64,000 nt of DNA from Bacillus massiliglaciei (GCF_900098925.1 NZ_LT622356.1:1-64000), one strand, 5' to 3'. Counted from the first letter of the stretch, positions 35,138 through 44,761 are shown. Notes: generated from the letters alone by a model not told the origin. Numbers and translations are program-made.

Positions 35138-35635
35138 ATGATGTACAAGGAAGCTCGGCTGCCGCAAAATCCAAAAGAAGGAATCCTATTTCTACTGATT
35201 ATTTCCATTATTTCAGTCAATACGATCGCCCCGATTATTATGGGGATGGAACGTGGTTTCAGTAAAGAAAATTATCTTGAAACGCTCAAGATTATGCCGG
35301 TTATGTGGGTGATCGTTGTTTTATTAGTCACATTAGTGGCCGGACCGTTAGCGGGAAAAGCAATGCCAAAATTCACCGGACAACAGGATGGATTTAATGC
35401 ACGGGTGTTATTAACGATTGTATTAAACGTAACCGTGTTATCGATCCTTCTGACCATTATCGGAACTTGGGTGGGCACGAAACAAATTAGCCTTGATCCT
35501 ATTCAGAACTTCTTTCCCAAATGGTTTAGAAACTTCGGTGTTGCCTTTTGGATTGAACTGGTCATCGCACAGCCTATTGCGAGATTTGCTATGAAAAAAC
35601 TGCATGAAAAGCAAACCGTAAAACAGGAGCCGTAA
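35138..35635 (+). CDS. DUF2798 family membrane protein
   Basis: A 165-aa protein with four transmembrane helices in two repeats (each with the LxxL, P and WVI-type pattern). It matches DUF2798, a family of small membrane proteins with no known function. GGAGGG lies 5 bases before the first of two adjacent ATG codons. It is monocistronic with its own terminator. Confidence 0.85.
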   Translation: MMYKEARLPQNPKEGILFLLIISIISVNTIAPIIMGMERGFSKENYLETLKIMPVMWVIVVLLVTLVAGPLAGKAMPKFTGQQDGFNARVLLTIVLNVTVLSILLTIIGTWVGTKQISLDPIQNFFPKWFRNFGVAFWIELVIAQPIARFAMKKLHEKQTVKQEP

Positions 35636-35661
35636 AATTAAATAAACGCAGACTCTTTCAT

Positions 35662-35697
35662 AGCCGATTGGTTTGATTCAAGCCAGTCGGCTTTTTA
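35662..35697 (+). terminator. Terminator of the DUF2798 gene
   Basis: AGCCGATTGG and CCAGTCGGCT pair with one G-U, followed by TTTTTAG. Confidence 0.88.
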
Positions 35698-35701
35698 GTG
35701 C

Positions 35702-35744
35702 AAAAATCCCCCCATCAATTTCCTTTGAGAAATTTGATGAGGGG
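35702..35744 (-). terminator. Terminator of the ABC importer-amidase operon
   Basis: The complement forms CCCCTCATCAAATTTC, a short loop, GAAATTGATGGGGGG and ATTTTTG. It lies about 90 bases beyond the amidase stop. Confidence 0.8.
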
Positions 35745-35833
35745 TAAATGTTGCTGCATCGACTTCCGGTGCAGGAACGCTTTCCGGGGGGCCTGGCTCA
35801 AGCCTTCAGTCTCTCCCTCTTACCGCATAACAC

Positions 35834-37333
35834 TTACCTCGGCGTATGAACCGGCAGTTTCCGATGTTTGGTTTTCTGTTCGAATGAATACGCAATTCCA
35901 AGCAGGGTTCCCTCTTCAAACGGCCGGGCTAAAAGCTCCAAACCAACCGGGATGCCTTCTTCTGTAAATCCAGCAGGGACGCTGACTGCCGGCAGACCGG
36001 AATAGGCGCTTAGATCCCCATTATTGTCCTCCCATTTTTGTTCAGATAGATAAGGTGCCGGGGATTGGAAGGTAGGATACAAAATGGCATCCAACTCTAA
36101 GTCATTCATCTTCTTGATGATTGTTTCCCGATATTGTTCTCTTTCATCTAATCGCTTTTTATAAATCGGGTCTTCCAGCGACATTAACGACGCTTCTGTT
36201 AAATCTCCCATGATAGTCGGGCTGCACAGACCAGATTCGATAATCTCTTCTAATGTGGATACCGGACGGCTTTCCCCTAAAGAATTCAAATACTCTTCAA
36301 TGGCTGTCTTAAATTCAAATTTTGGAATACTGAGTGCATCGAAATCCAGCAATTCCTGCAGCCTGATTTCTAGCATTTCCGCTCCGTTGCTTTCCATATC
36401 CGAAATAGCCTTCAGCAAGACTTTATTGACAGGCTCAGAGTCTTTGTTTCCGCCAAATCTATCAATTAAAATTCCTATTTTCACTTTCTTCAATTGATTT
36501 GACTGCAGATAGGCCAGATAGCTTTCCGGCTGTCTGTCTTCTCCTGCTTTTGTACTCGGATCTCTCTCATCAAATTTTCCTGCCAGGATGTCCATGACAA
36601 GGGCGACATCCTCCACATTTCTGCCAATAGGCCCTCCTGTATCCTGGGTGAATGAGATAGGGATGATTCCAGATCTGCTCGTTAACCCTTGAGTAGGCCG
36701 CAAACCTACCAAATTATTATGCGCCGCCGGGTTGCGGATGGAGCATCCTGTATCAGTTCCTAATCCAACGGCTGCAAAATTTGCTGCTACAGCAGCCGCC
36801 GTTCCGCCGCTCGATCCTCCTGGATGCCTCTCCAGCTTATATGGATTCAATGTTTGCCCGCCCAGAGAGCTATGAGTGGAAATCCCATACGCAAACTCAT
36901 GCATGTTGGACTTGCCAATGATGACTGCGCCGGCTTCCTTTAATTGCTGCACCATAAAAGAATCCTGCAGCGGATAAGAATTTTTCAATACAAGAGAGGA
37001 AGCTGTTGTGAGCATATCAAATGTATCGTAATTATCCTTCAGAACAATCGGTATTCCATGCAGCCATCCCCTGATTCCCTGTTCCTCCCTCTCCCTGTCC
37101 AATTCACGGGCAGTCAGGATGGCCCTTTCATTCACGTATACAAGCGAATTAATGGCTGGTCCTTCCTTATCATATTTTTTGATTCTCTCTAAATATTTCA
37201 CTGTTAATTCCTCTGAAGTGACCAATCCCTGTTCCATGGCATTTTGCAGTTCCTTAACCGACAGTTCTGTGATGTCCAGTCCGTCTTCATTCCATACACT
37301 TTTTACTGCCGCTTCATTATTTTCTTGTATCAT
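35834..37333 (-). CDS. Amidase signature family hydrolase
   Basis: A 499-aa amidase. The Ser-cisSer-Lys triad is visible: VLKDNYDT (Lys), HPGGSSGGTAAA (cis-Ser) and GTDTGCSIRNPA (nucleophile Ser). The usual Gly before the nucleophile is Cys here, as in a subgroup of bacterial amidases. It is the last gene of the ABC importer operon, 28 bases after the second ATPase gene, so it probably hydrolyses an imported amide or peptide-like compound. There is no signal peptide; it is cytosolic. GAAGGGG precedes the ATG. Confidence 0.9.
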   Translation of the reverse strand: MIQENNEAAVKSVWNEDGLDITELSVKELQNAMEQGLVTSEELTVKYLERIKKYDKEGPAINSLVYVNERAILTARELDREREEQGIRGWLHGIPIVLKDNYDTFDMLTTASSLVLKNSYPLQDSFMVQQLKEAGAVIIGKSNMHEFAYGISTHSSLGGQTLNPYKLERHPGGSSGGTAAAVAANFAAVGLGTDTGCSIRNPAAHNNLVGLRPTQGLTSRSGIIPISFTQDTGGPIGRNVEDVALVMDILAGKFDERDPSTKAGEDRQPESYLAYLQSNQLKKVKIGILIDRFGGNKDSEPVNKVLLKAISDMESNGAEMLEIRLQELLDFDALSIPKFEFKTAIEEYLNSLGESRPVSTLEEIIESGLCSPTIMGDLTEASLMSLEDPIYKKRLDEREQYRETIIKKMNDLELDAILYPTFQSPAPYLSEQKWEDNNGDLSAYSGLPAVSVPAGFTEEGIPVGLELLARPFEEGTLLGIAYSFEQKTKHRKLPVHTPR

Positions 37334-37361
37334 ATTTACACCCCTTCTATTAAAGAAATTA

Positions 37362-38372
37362 TTATCGCAATAATACTGCCTCTAATTCTTCTGTTTCCTG
37401 ATTCAATGGATGGAAACAGGCGTAGGAACGTTCACTCCCATCGTTTTGTACACTCATAGGCGGATGAGCTTCAAAGCAGGCAGGCGTTGCATAGCTGCAT
37501 ACCCCTGCAAACGAGCAGCCCGAGCTCTTGTTCGAGGACCCTGACGGATAGACTTCTTTGAATTCCGAAGAGTCATCCCGTTTTTCCAGTGTCAAAACGG
37601 ATTCAAGCAGCATTTCCGAAATCGGATGATACGGCTTTGCATAGAGGTCATCCACTTCTGCCGCCTCGACAATTTTCCCTTTATAAAGCACAGCAACTCT
37701 ATGGCAAAAAAACTTTATGACACTTAAGTTATGGCCAATAAATAAATAAGTGAGGTTAAATTCTTCTTGGAGGTCTAACAGCAGGTTTAGGATTTGCGCC
37801 TGAATGGAGACATCAAGCGCTGAAGTCGGTTCATCCAGCACAAGAAATTCAGGCTTCAAAGCCAAGGCCCTCGCTATTCCGATCCGCTGGCGCTGCCCGC
37901 CGGAAAACTCATGTGGAAACCGATAGAAGTGTTCGGGCTTTAACCCGACTCTTTTTAATAGCTGCATAGCATCCCGCTCTGCTTCATATTTATTTTCGGC
38001 TACACCGAGCCGCAGCATCGGCGCCGTAATTTGCTCGCCGATTGTTTTTCTTGGGTTTAACGAAGAGGTGCTGTCCTGAAAGATCATCTGCATCTTAAGG
38101 TAATAGGGGGTTTTTTCTTTATCTGTCAATTGGCTGATTTCTTCGCCGTTAAATTTTATGGAACCGCTGCTTGGATTCGAAAGACCCATAATCATCCGGC
38201 CCAGAGTAGATTTACCTGATCCAGATTCACCGATTAACCCAAGGATTTCTCCTTTTTTTATCTCTAAGTTCACATCATCAATGGCTTTAAAGAATTCTTT
38301 TTTGCGGAATAGTTTATTATTTTTTTTCGGGAACCGTTTATGAAGGTGCTGGATTTCTAATAATGCAGTCAT
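37362..38372 (-). CDS. Oligopeptide-type ABC transporter ATPase (DppF/OppF-like)
   Basis: A 336-aa ATPase with Walker A GESGSGKS, signature LSGGQ-like FSGGQRQRIG, Walker B FLVLDEPTSALD and the C-terminal oligopeptide extension with Cys-rich SSGCSFAGVCSYATPAC. That extension may bind an iron-sulfur cluster, as described for Dpp-type ATPases. It starts two bases after the stop of the other ATPase gene. Confidence 0.93.
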   Translation of the reverse strand: MTALLEIQHLHKRFPKKNNKLFRKKEFFKAIDDVNLEIKKGEILGLIGESGSGKSTLGRMIMGLSNPSSGSIKFNGEEISQLTDKEKTPYYLKMQMIFQDSTSSLNPRKTIGEQITAPMLRLGVAENKYEAERDAMQLLKRVGLKPEHFYRFPHEFSGGQRQRIGIARALALKPEFLVLDEPTSALDVSIQAQILNLLLDLQEEFNLTYLFIGHNLSVIKFFCHRVAVLYKGKIVEAAEVDDLYAKPYHPISEMLLESVLTLEKRDDSSEFKEVYPSGSSNKSSGCSFAGVCSYATPACFEAHPPMSVQNDGSERSYACFHPLNQETEELEAVLLR

Positions 38373-38374
38373 GT

Positions 38375-39364
38375 TCAGATTACCTCCTTAGCATGATAGC
38401 AATGCACAAATTGAGAGGCTGCTTTGTTGGGATAGGTTGCTTCCGGAAAGGCCTGCTTGCATAGTCCGGTGCCATACTGGCAGCGGTCGAAGAAACTGCA
38501 GCCAGACGGCAGATGAATTAAATCCGGCGGTGTCCCGTCAATTTGGGCAAGCCTTTTCGCGCCAGCCCCCTCCAATTCTTGATATTCTGGCATGGCGCCC
38601 ATCAGCCCTTTAGTATACGGATGCGTTGGTTTAATCAGGATTTCCGAAGTCTCACCATATTCCACAATCCTTCCGGCATACATCACTGCCACCGTATCAC
38701 ATAAATTGGCCACCACTCCAAAATCATGGGTGATGATCAGGATGGCCGTTCCCATTTCCTTATTGATTTTTTTTAATAAATCCAGGATTTGTTTTTGAAT
38801 GGTAGCATCAAGCGCAGTCGTCGGTTCATCTGCTATTAATAGTTTTGGATTACAACTTAAAGCCATTGCAATCATGACCCTTTGCCTCATCCCTCCGCTT
38901 AAAGCATGGGGATAAGCGGCAAGGACTCGTTCCGGCTCATGGATGCCCACCAATTCCAGTAAGTGAAGAGCTTCTGCGTTTGCTTCCTTTTTCTTGATTT
39001 TTTTACGGGAACGGATGATTTCAAGCATTTGATTGCCAATCGTATAAGAGGGATCCATGGCCGTTAATGGATTTTGGAAGATCATCGCAATCTCTTCTCC
39101 TTGTATTCTTCGGTATTCCTTCGTGCTTTTCCCAACAAGATTCTCTCCATTAAAAAGTATATGACCATCTTCAATTTTTCCGTTTGGCTGAGGCACCAGT
39201 CCTAAAATGGATAAACCTGTAATACTTTTTCCAGATCCCGATTCGCCGACAAGAGCCATGATCTCTCCTTTAGCAATGGAAAAAGAAACACCATTCACCG
39301 CTTTCACCTTCCCCCTGGCTGTATGAAAATGTGTTTTTAAATTGGAAACTTCCAGTAATGTCAT
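38375..39364 (-). CDS. Oligopeptide-type ABC transporter ATPase (DppD/OppD-like)
   Basis: A 329-aa ATPase with Walker A GESGSGKS, signature LSGGMRQRVMIA, Walker B LLIADEPTTALD, and the C-terminal extension with Cys (PSGCSFFDRCQYGTGLC). It pairs with the next gene product to drive import. GAGAGGGG precedes the ATG. Confidence 0.93.
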   Translation of the reverse strand: MTLLEVSNLKTHFHTARGKVKAVNGVSFSIAKGEIMALVGESGSGKSITGLSILGLVPQPNGKIEDGHILFNGENLVGKSTKEYRRIQGEEIAMIFQNPLTAMDPSYTIGNQMLEIIRSRKKIKKKEANAEALHLLELVGIHEPERVLAAYPHALSGGMRQRVMIAMALSCNPKLLIADEPTTALDATIQKQILDLLKKINKEMGTAILIITHDFGVVANLCDTVAVMYAGRIVEYGETSEILIKPTHPYTKGLMGAMPEYQELEGAGAKRLAQIDGTPPDLIHLPSGCSFFDRCQYGTGLCKQAFPEATYPNKAASQFVHCYHAKEVI

Positions 39365-39390
39365 AACTTTTTCCCCTCTCTCCTTCGATA

Positions 39391-40305
39391 TTATTGAGTG
39401 CGCTTATACGGATCAAAAATATCCCTGATTCCGTCTCCCAGCCAGTTGAAAGCAGTAGCCACAATTAGAATAACCAATCCCGGAATGGTCGCAATATGGG
39501 GGGCTCCCTGTGTCAGCACCTTCATTCCGTCGGACGTCATTTTTCCCCAATCGGCATCCGGCGGCTGAACACCAAGTCCCAAAAAGCTAAGACCGGCCCC
39601 GAATACCATCGCTACCCCAATTAATGTAGTCGAATATACGATGAGATCAGAAATGACATTGGGCAGTACTTCTTTGAAAGCAATCTGAACCTTACTGGCC
39701 CCTAAAATTTTGGAGGCTTCCACATATTCCTTCATTTTCTCATTGACCGTTGAGGTATAAACGACTCTCGTCATATATGGGAGCATGACCAGACAGCAGG
39801 AGGTCATGATTGTTAAAATGCCTGCCCCGATAATGGCTGAAATGACAATGGCCAGAAGCACCATCGGAAAGGCAAACAGCACGTCCAGCAGCCGCATGAT
39901 TACTTCCCCGGTTTTCCCTCCCCAATAGCCTGCGAACAGTCCGAGCATCAAACTGATACCGAACACTAGAACAATCGGCACAACCGCTGTTAGTAAGGAA
40001 GTTCTCCCGCCCCAGATCAGCCGGCTCAAAATATCTCTCCCCTGTTCATCCACTCCCAATATATGCCCCGGTGTGCCGATACCTAACAGCCGCTTAGATC
40101 CGTGCGCCATATTGGGATCATAAGGAGCAATAAACGGGGCAAGCAAAGAAACGGCTGTCACCAAGAGGATGATAAAGAGACCGGCTACCGCCAGCTTATC
40201 TTTTTTAAAAATATTCCATAGCTGGCTGACCTTGTTTTCCTTCTGAATGGCAGGCTGATGGTCTAGGACTTGCTCAGTTTCCAAAACGGGTTCTAATTTT
40301 TCCAT
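39391..40305 (-). CDS. Peptide-type ABC permease (DppC-like)
   Basis: A 304-aa permease with six helices and the N-terminal OppC-type domain (LWNIFKKDKLAVAGLFII). The EAA loop reads EASKILGASKVQIAFKEVLPN. I prefer ATG 40305 because AAGGAG lies 10 bases upstream; the ATG at 40314 would be one base from it. Confidence 0.92.
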   Translation of the reverse strand: MEKLEPVLETEQVLDHQPAIQKENKVSQLWNIFKKDKLAVAGLFIILLVTAVSLLAPFIAPYDPNMAHGSKRLLGIGTPGHILGVDEQGRDILSRLIWGGRTSLLTAVVPIVLVFGISLMLGLFAGYWGGKTGEVIMRLLDVLFAFPMVLLAIVISAIIGAGILTIMTSCCLVMLPYMTRVVYTSTVNEKMKEYVEASKILGASKVQIAFKEVLPNVISDLIVYSTTLIGVAMVFGAGLSFLGLGVQPPDADWGKMTSDGMKVLTQGAPHIATIPGLVILIVATAFNWLGDGIRDIFDPYKRTQ

Positions 40306-40325
40306 TTGATTCATTCTCCTTCCTA

Positions 40326-41273
40326 TTAATGTTTGAGGCGTGGATTGAGAGCCGCAACCAATAAATCATTGATCAGATTGACCAGTACAAAACTAATGGC
40401 AATAAAAAGAACGCCGGCTTGGACCATTGGCAGATCCTGTCCTGTAATAGATGCATACAGCTGGCTCCCAAGTCCCGGCCAGGAAAATACTACTTCTACA
40501 AATAAGGCACCGCCCAGCAGTGAGCCAACCTGCAGTCCTGTCATATTGATGATTGGTGATAAGATGTTGCGAAACGCATGCTTCACGACAATTTTCTTTT
40601 CTGAAATTCCATAAGCCCTGAATGTTTTAATATAATCCGAATTGAAAGCATCGATTAAACTGCTCCTCGTCAGTCGGGCAATGACAGCGAGTGAAACCGT
40701 CGCCGCTGCAATCGAAGGCAGGATAAGATGCTGAAGCACACTAAGGATACTCCCGTCTGTTCTCATATCGTACATGCCAAATGCCGGAAGCCAGCCAAAT
40801 TGAATCGAGAAGATCCACATAAGCATGATCGCCAGCCAAAAGACAGGTACATTCGCGCCAAATTGCGCGAAGAACATAGAGACGCGATCAAACCAGGAAT
40901 ACGGTTTTAATCCGGCGAACAGGCCGATTAACACTCCTCCAATGATACATACTGCCAGGCTTCCTGCCGTTAGGATCAGCGTATTGAGCAATTTTGGCAG
41001 CAGGACTGTATCAACGGGCACCCTCATCGTGATTGAGGTTCCAAGGTCTCCTGTCAGCATATGCCCCAGCCATATTCCATACTGTGTGAAAAACGGTTTA
41101 TCCAGGCCTAAATCCTGTCTCAGTGCAGCCACGGATTCCTCGGTAGCAGCCTGTCCTAATATTTTCACAGCCGGATCCCCCGGAATCAGATACACGATGG
41201 AAAACACCAAAAATGAGACACCAAACAAAATTGGAATAATCGCCAAAATTCGCTTTATCGCATATGAAAGCAT
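40326..41273 (-). CDS. Peptide-type ABC permease (DppB-like)
   Basis: A 315-aa permease with six helices, the N-terminal RRILAIIPILFGVSFLVF-type wording of DppB/OppB, and an EAA loop (TFRAYGISEKKIVVKHAFRN). The ribosome site (GGAAAGG) is rather far from the ATG, so translation may depend on coupling to the upstream gene 41 bases away. Confidence 0.92.
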   Translation of the reverse strand: MLSYAIKRILAIIPILFGVSFLVFSIVYLIPGDPAVKILGQAATEESVAALRQDLGLDKPFFTQYGIWLGHMLTGDLGTSITMRVPVDTVLLPKLLNTLILTAGSLAVCIIGGVLIGLFAGLKPYSWFDRVSMFFAQFGANVPVFWLAIMLMWIFSIQFGWLPAFGMYDMRTDGSILSVLQHLILPSIAAATVSLAVIARLTRSSLIDAFNSDYIKTFRAYGISEKKIVVKHAFRNILSPIINMTGLQVGSLLGGALFVEVVFSWPGLGSQLYASITGQDLPMVQAGVLFIAISFVLVNLINDLLVAALNPRLKH

Positions 41274-41314
41274 ACTTCACACACCATCCTTTCCATATTC
41301 AATGACTTACTGAA

Positions 41315-42892
41315 TTATTTTAATTTGACGTCCGTCAGGCTGAACCATTCCTCATTCGGAACAATGAAGCCTTCTACCTTATCAGACATGGCATATGGCG
41401 CTTTATCATTCACAACCCCAATAATCCCCATATCCTCTGTCACCTTCTCATTCGCCGATCTCCAGTAGCCATTGGATCTCTCAGTGTCAGTTTCTGCAGT
41501 GGCCTTCGCCATCAGCGCATCTGCGTCAGCATTTTTGTATTTTCCTACATTTGAATTACTTTCTGATTGAGACATGATGGACAGAATATAAGGAGTGCTC
41601 ATCCCCCAAGACATCTGCGAAAAGCCGATTTCCTCCGGAGCTTCCTGGTAATAGACACCTAAATATGAAATCCATTCATACGTCTCGATTTTGACTTTGA
41701 TTCCTATTTTCGCAAGATCCCGCTGGATCCATTCTGCCATCTGAACGGGAATCAATTGGCCGGATCCGTCAACAGATGTTCTGAAGACTGTATCGAATCC
41801 TTCCTCATACCCTGCCTCCTTCAGCAGTTTTTTGGCCTTCTCAGGATTGTATTCATAGCCATCATACTTGTCATCATAGGCTTCATTTGCCGGGGACAGT
41901 ACACTCTTCGCCGGGGTAACCGTATTCTGCAGCAGCTCTTTGGTCATTCCCTCCCGGTCAATCGCAAGGCTGATTGCTTCCCTTACCTTCTTGTCCTGCA
42001 TTTCTTTATTGTTAAAATTCATCGACAGATACCATACATGCGGGGCTGCTCCTTCTACTACTTTGAACCCCTTCTCCTTCAGTCCTTTTACACTGTCCGG
42101 CGGCGGGACGGAAATGATATCCACACCCCCGCTTTCAAGTGCAAGCACCCTTGATGAAGCATCTGGGATCGGCCGGAAGATTACCCTGTCGATGTTTGGC
42201 TTCTTTCCCCAATACTTTTCATTTTTATCAAGGACAATTTTTTCGCCCCGAACGCGTTCCACGAACTTGAACGGTCCTGTTCCCGACGGATGTTCGGCAT
42301 AACCGTCATTCCCCCACTTTTTTAAAGCGTCCGGGCTGATGATTCCTGAAGAGCCCAGTCCTCCCTGAGCCAGCATGCGCAAGAAAGGGGCAAATGGCTG
42401 ATCCATGACAAGCTGGATTGTATAATCATCGATGATGTTAATTTTTTCCAGATTTGCATATGTAGCCGCCACCTGTCCTGCCGAAAGGGCATCATAATAC
42501 TTAAAGTCTTTATCCCAGACACGCCTGATGTTAAATTCTACATCCTTTGCGTCAAAAGACGTGCCGTCATGGAACGTAACTCCTTTTCTTAAATGAAATG
42601 TATAAATCAGTCCATCGTCTGAAACAGACCATTTTTCAGCCAGCCCCGCTTTCAGCGGCGGTGTCTTCTCAGCATTCGTGGATAAATCTTCTGTAACCAA
42701 AGATTCATGCATTTGATAATTCACCCGGAATGTCACCCAGCCCCCCGCTCTGTGGGGATCGAGTACATCGGTTTCTGATTCAATTCCGATAATAAGTGTT
42801 TTCCTGTCTTCTGCTGATTCTGCAATTCCGCAGCCAGTGAGGTAAATGGAAATGATACAAACGAAAAGCAGCTTAAAATACTTTAATTTCAA
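41315..42892 (-). CDS. Peptide-type ABC transporter substrate-binding lipoprotein
   Basis: A 525-aa family 5 solute-binding protein. The signal peptide (KLKYFKLLFVCIISIYLTGC) ends with a lipobox, so it is anchored to the outer membrane face. Family wording includes ETDVLDPH, YTFHLRKGVTFHDG and GTGPFKF. The TTG at 42892 is chosen since GGAGG lies 7 bases upstream; the longer frame to 42946 has no ribosome site. It leads the operon importer-amidase. Family 5 proteins bind peptides, nickel complexes, opines or other compounds; the amidase gene suggests an amide. Confidence 0.92.
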   Translation of the reverse strand: MKLKYFKLLFVCIISIYLTGCGIAESAEDRKTLIIGIESETDVLDPHRAGGWVTFRVNYQMHESLVTEDLSTNAEKTPPLKAGLAEKWSVSDDGLIYTFHLRKGVTFHDGTSFDAKDVEFNIRRVWDKDFKYYDALSAGQVAATYANLEKINIIDDYTIQLVMDQPFAPFLRMLAQGGLGSSGIISPDALKKWGNDGYAEHPSGTGPFKFVERVRGEKIVLDKNEKYWGKKPNIDRVIFRPIPDASSRVLALESGGVDIISVPPPDSVKGLKEKGFKVVEGAAPHVWYLSMNFNNKEMQDKKVREAISLAIDREGMTKELLQNTVTPAKSVLSPANEAYDDKYDGYEYNPEKAKKLLKEAGYEEGFDTVFRTSVDGSGQLIPVQMAEWIQRDLAKIGIKVKIETYEWISYLGVYYQEAPEEIGFSQMSWGMSTPYILSIMSQSESNSNVGKYKNADADALMAKATAETDTERSNGYWRSANEKVTEDMGIIGVVNDKAPYAMSDKVEGFIVPNEEWFSLTDVKLK

Positions 42893-42910
42893 AAATAATC
42901 CTCCTCTCAA

Positions 42911-42925
42911 AATTATCAGAATTTT
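42911..42925. promoter_or_regulatory. CodY-box-like site before the ABC operon
   Basis: AATTATCAGAATTTT matches the CodY consensus AATTTTCWGAAAATT with three mismatches, usual for functional sites. It sits in the leader of a peptide importer operon, a typical CodY target. Confidence 0.45.
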
Positions 42926-43054
42926 CAAATCTTTTATGCTGCACAATATATCACCAAATTTATACAGTATCCAGTTTTTTGTCAGATTTCTTCACATTAA
43001 TTTTCGTAAACCGCTTCTTTTTTTACTTTTCTTGTAAATTCATCGACTAAATTA

Positions 43055-43083
43055 TTGTAATTTTCCGAACCTTATTGTAGATT
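43055..43083 (+). promoter_or_regulatory. Promoter of the small subunit-amidase operon with a CodY-like box
   Basis: TTGTAA, 17 bases and TAGATT form a plausible sigma-A promoter. A second CodY-like box (AATTTTCCGAACCTT, 43059-43073, three mismatches) overlaps the -35 and spacer. Confidence 0.45.
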
Positions 43084-43146
43084 AGGATTTACAACGTAAA
43101 GTTTTATCACATCAAGGTTTTATAAATTGAAAGAGGAGGAGAAAAA

Positions 43147-43329
43147 ATGAAAGACTTTATTTATCTCACCAATCAATTGAAAGGCCTATCGATTTCGGAG
43201 GAAGATTACGAAGTATTAGAAGCGAGAATGACAGTCTTAGAGAATTTAAGAGTTTCAGTGGATGAAGCCCAGCTTAACGAATGCAATATGGCTCTGACCA
43301 ATATTCCGAATGGAGGGGAAATCATTTGA
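43147..43329 (+). CDS. GatC/AtzG-like small subunit (60 aa)
   Basis: A 60-aa helical protein encoded directly before an amidase-signature enzyme. GLSISEEDYEVLEARMTVLENLR resembles the start of GatC- and AtzG-type (DUF4089-like) partners, which wrap around amidases such as GatA or AtzE. GAGGAGG precedes the ATG. Its TGA overlaps the amidase TTG (TTGA), so the two proteins are made in a coupled way, as expected for a complex. Family assignment rests on context and weak resemblance. Confidence 0.6.
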   Translation: MKDFIYLTNQLKGLSISEEDYEVLEARMTVLENLRVSVDEAQLNECNMALTNIPNGGEII

Positions 43330-44753
43330 ATCAGGAACTGGCAAAGAAATCAATTGGAGAATTGGCCCCATTAATTCAATCCAAGCAGCTGTCCCCAGTA
43401 GAAATTACAGAATCCGTCTTATATCGGGTTGAGCAATACGACGGTAAAATCAACTCCTACATACGTGTAGATGCTGAGGATGCCAGAAAATCAGCCAAGC
43501 TTGCGGAAAATGAAATCATGAAAGGAATTTATAAGGGAAAACTGCATGGAATCCCAATGGCGCTCAAGGATATCTTTTATACAAAAGGTAAAATTGTGAC
43601 GATGGGATCCAAAATCCATAAGGATTTCATCCCAAGTTACGATGCGACAGTCGTACAGAAATTAGCAGAGGCAGGAGCCGTATTCACAGGTACATTGAAC
43701 ATGCATGAATATGCCTGGGGAGGCACGACCAATAATCCTCACTACGGGCCGTGCAGAAATCCATGGAACCTGGAAAAAATCCCAGGCGGATCAAGCGGAG
43801 GATCCGGTGCGGCGGTGATCGCTGATTTAACCATTGCATCTCTCGGCACTGATACAGGCGGATCAGTCCGAATCCCGGCTTCTGTCTGCGGGATCGTCGG
43901 ATTAAAACCAACACATGGAAGAGTCAGCAAGCATGGCGTTTTTCCTTTAGGATTCAGTTTGGACCATGTTGGTCCCATGACCAAAACGGTTCAGGATGCA
44001 GCCATCCTTCTTGAAGCAATTGCCGGCTTCGACCAAAATGATCCCACTACCATCCAGAAAACAGTTCTGCCATACAGCACTTTACTCACCGATGACATTA
44101 AGGGCATGGTTATCGGTATCGAAGAAGATTTTTATTTACAAAACATCCAGCCCGGAGTAGAAAGTTTATTCTATCAAGCTATTGAAACATTAAAAGATCT
44201 AGGTGCGGTTATAAAGCCAGTTAAACTTCCAAGTCTCCAAAACTCTTTCTACGCTGAAATGATCACCATATTAGCTGAGGCCAGTGCGATTCATCATAAC
44301 AATTTAAAAACCCGGCCCGAGGACTTCGGAAAAGACGTCCGTCTGTCATTGGAGCTTGGCGAACTGCCAAGTGCCGTGGAATATGTACAGGCCCAGCAAA
44401 TCCGCTATCAAATGAAAAATGAATTCCAAGAAATTTTCAAGACGGTCGATACCATCGTCGCCCCTACCCTTCCATTTACCGCGCCATATATCGGACAAGA
44501 AATATCCATGCTGAACAATCAGCAATTAAGCACTGCCGACGAACTGGTTCGTCTGCAGTCTCCTGCCAATTTGACAGGATTCCCGAGCATCTCTGTCCCG
44601 TGCGGCTTCAGCGAAAACATGCCAGCCGGGATCCAATTCATCGGGAACGCCTTTGATGAACAAACAATCCTTAAAGCAGCCTATGCTTTCGAACGGACAA
44701 ATCCAACTCAACATAAAAAACCAGAATTGGAGGAGATCACAGAAAACGTCTAA
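43326..44753 (+). CDS. Amidase signature family hydrolase with small-subunit partner
   Basis: A 475-aa amidase with the triad Lys (MALKDIFYT), cis-Ser (IPGGSSGGSGAA) and nucleophile Ser (GTDTGGSVRIPA). It is close in layout to GatA/AtzE-type amidases. The TTG at 43326 is the best start: GGAGGGG is 7 bases upstream and the codon overlaps the stop of the small-subunit gene. A reading from ATG 43281 would include the ribosome site. It is divergent from the ABC importer operon and could process the same import. It is not GatA itself, since gatC/gatB context is lacking. Confidence 0.88.
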   Translation: MNQELAKKSIGELAPLIQSKQLSPVEITESVLYRVEQYDGKINSYIRVDAEDARKSAKLAENEIMKGIYKGKLHGIPMALKDIFYTKGKIVTMGSKIHKDFIPSYDATVVQKLAEAGAVFTGTLNMHEYAWGGTTNNPHYGPCRNPWNLEKIPGGSSGGSGAAVIADLTIASLGTDTGGSVRIPASVCGIVGLKPTHGRVSKHGVFPLGFSLDHVGPMTKTVQDAAILLEAIAGFDQNDPTTIQKTVLPYSTLLTDDIKGMVIGIEEDFYLQNIQPGVESLFYQAIETLKDLGAVIKPVKLPSLQNSFYAEMITILAEASAIHHNNLKTRPEDFGKDVRLSLELGELPSAVEYVQAQQIRYQMKNEFQEIFKTVDTIVAPTLPFTAPYIGQEISMLNNQQLSTADELVRLQSPANLTGFPSISVPCGFSENMPAGIQFIGNAFDEQTILKAAYAFERTNPTQHKKPELEEITENV

Positions 44754-44761
44754 ATGCATCC

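Noticed and set aside
42935-42962. Sigma-54-like TTGGTG...TGTGCA before the ABC operon (complement)
   Set aside because: GG and GC are 11 bases apart instead of ten and the flanking bases fit poorly.
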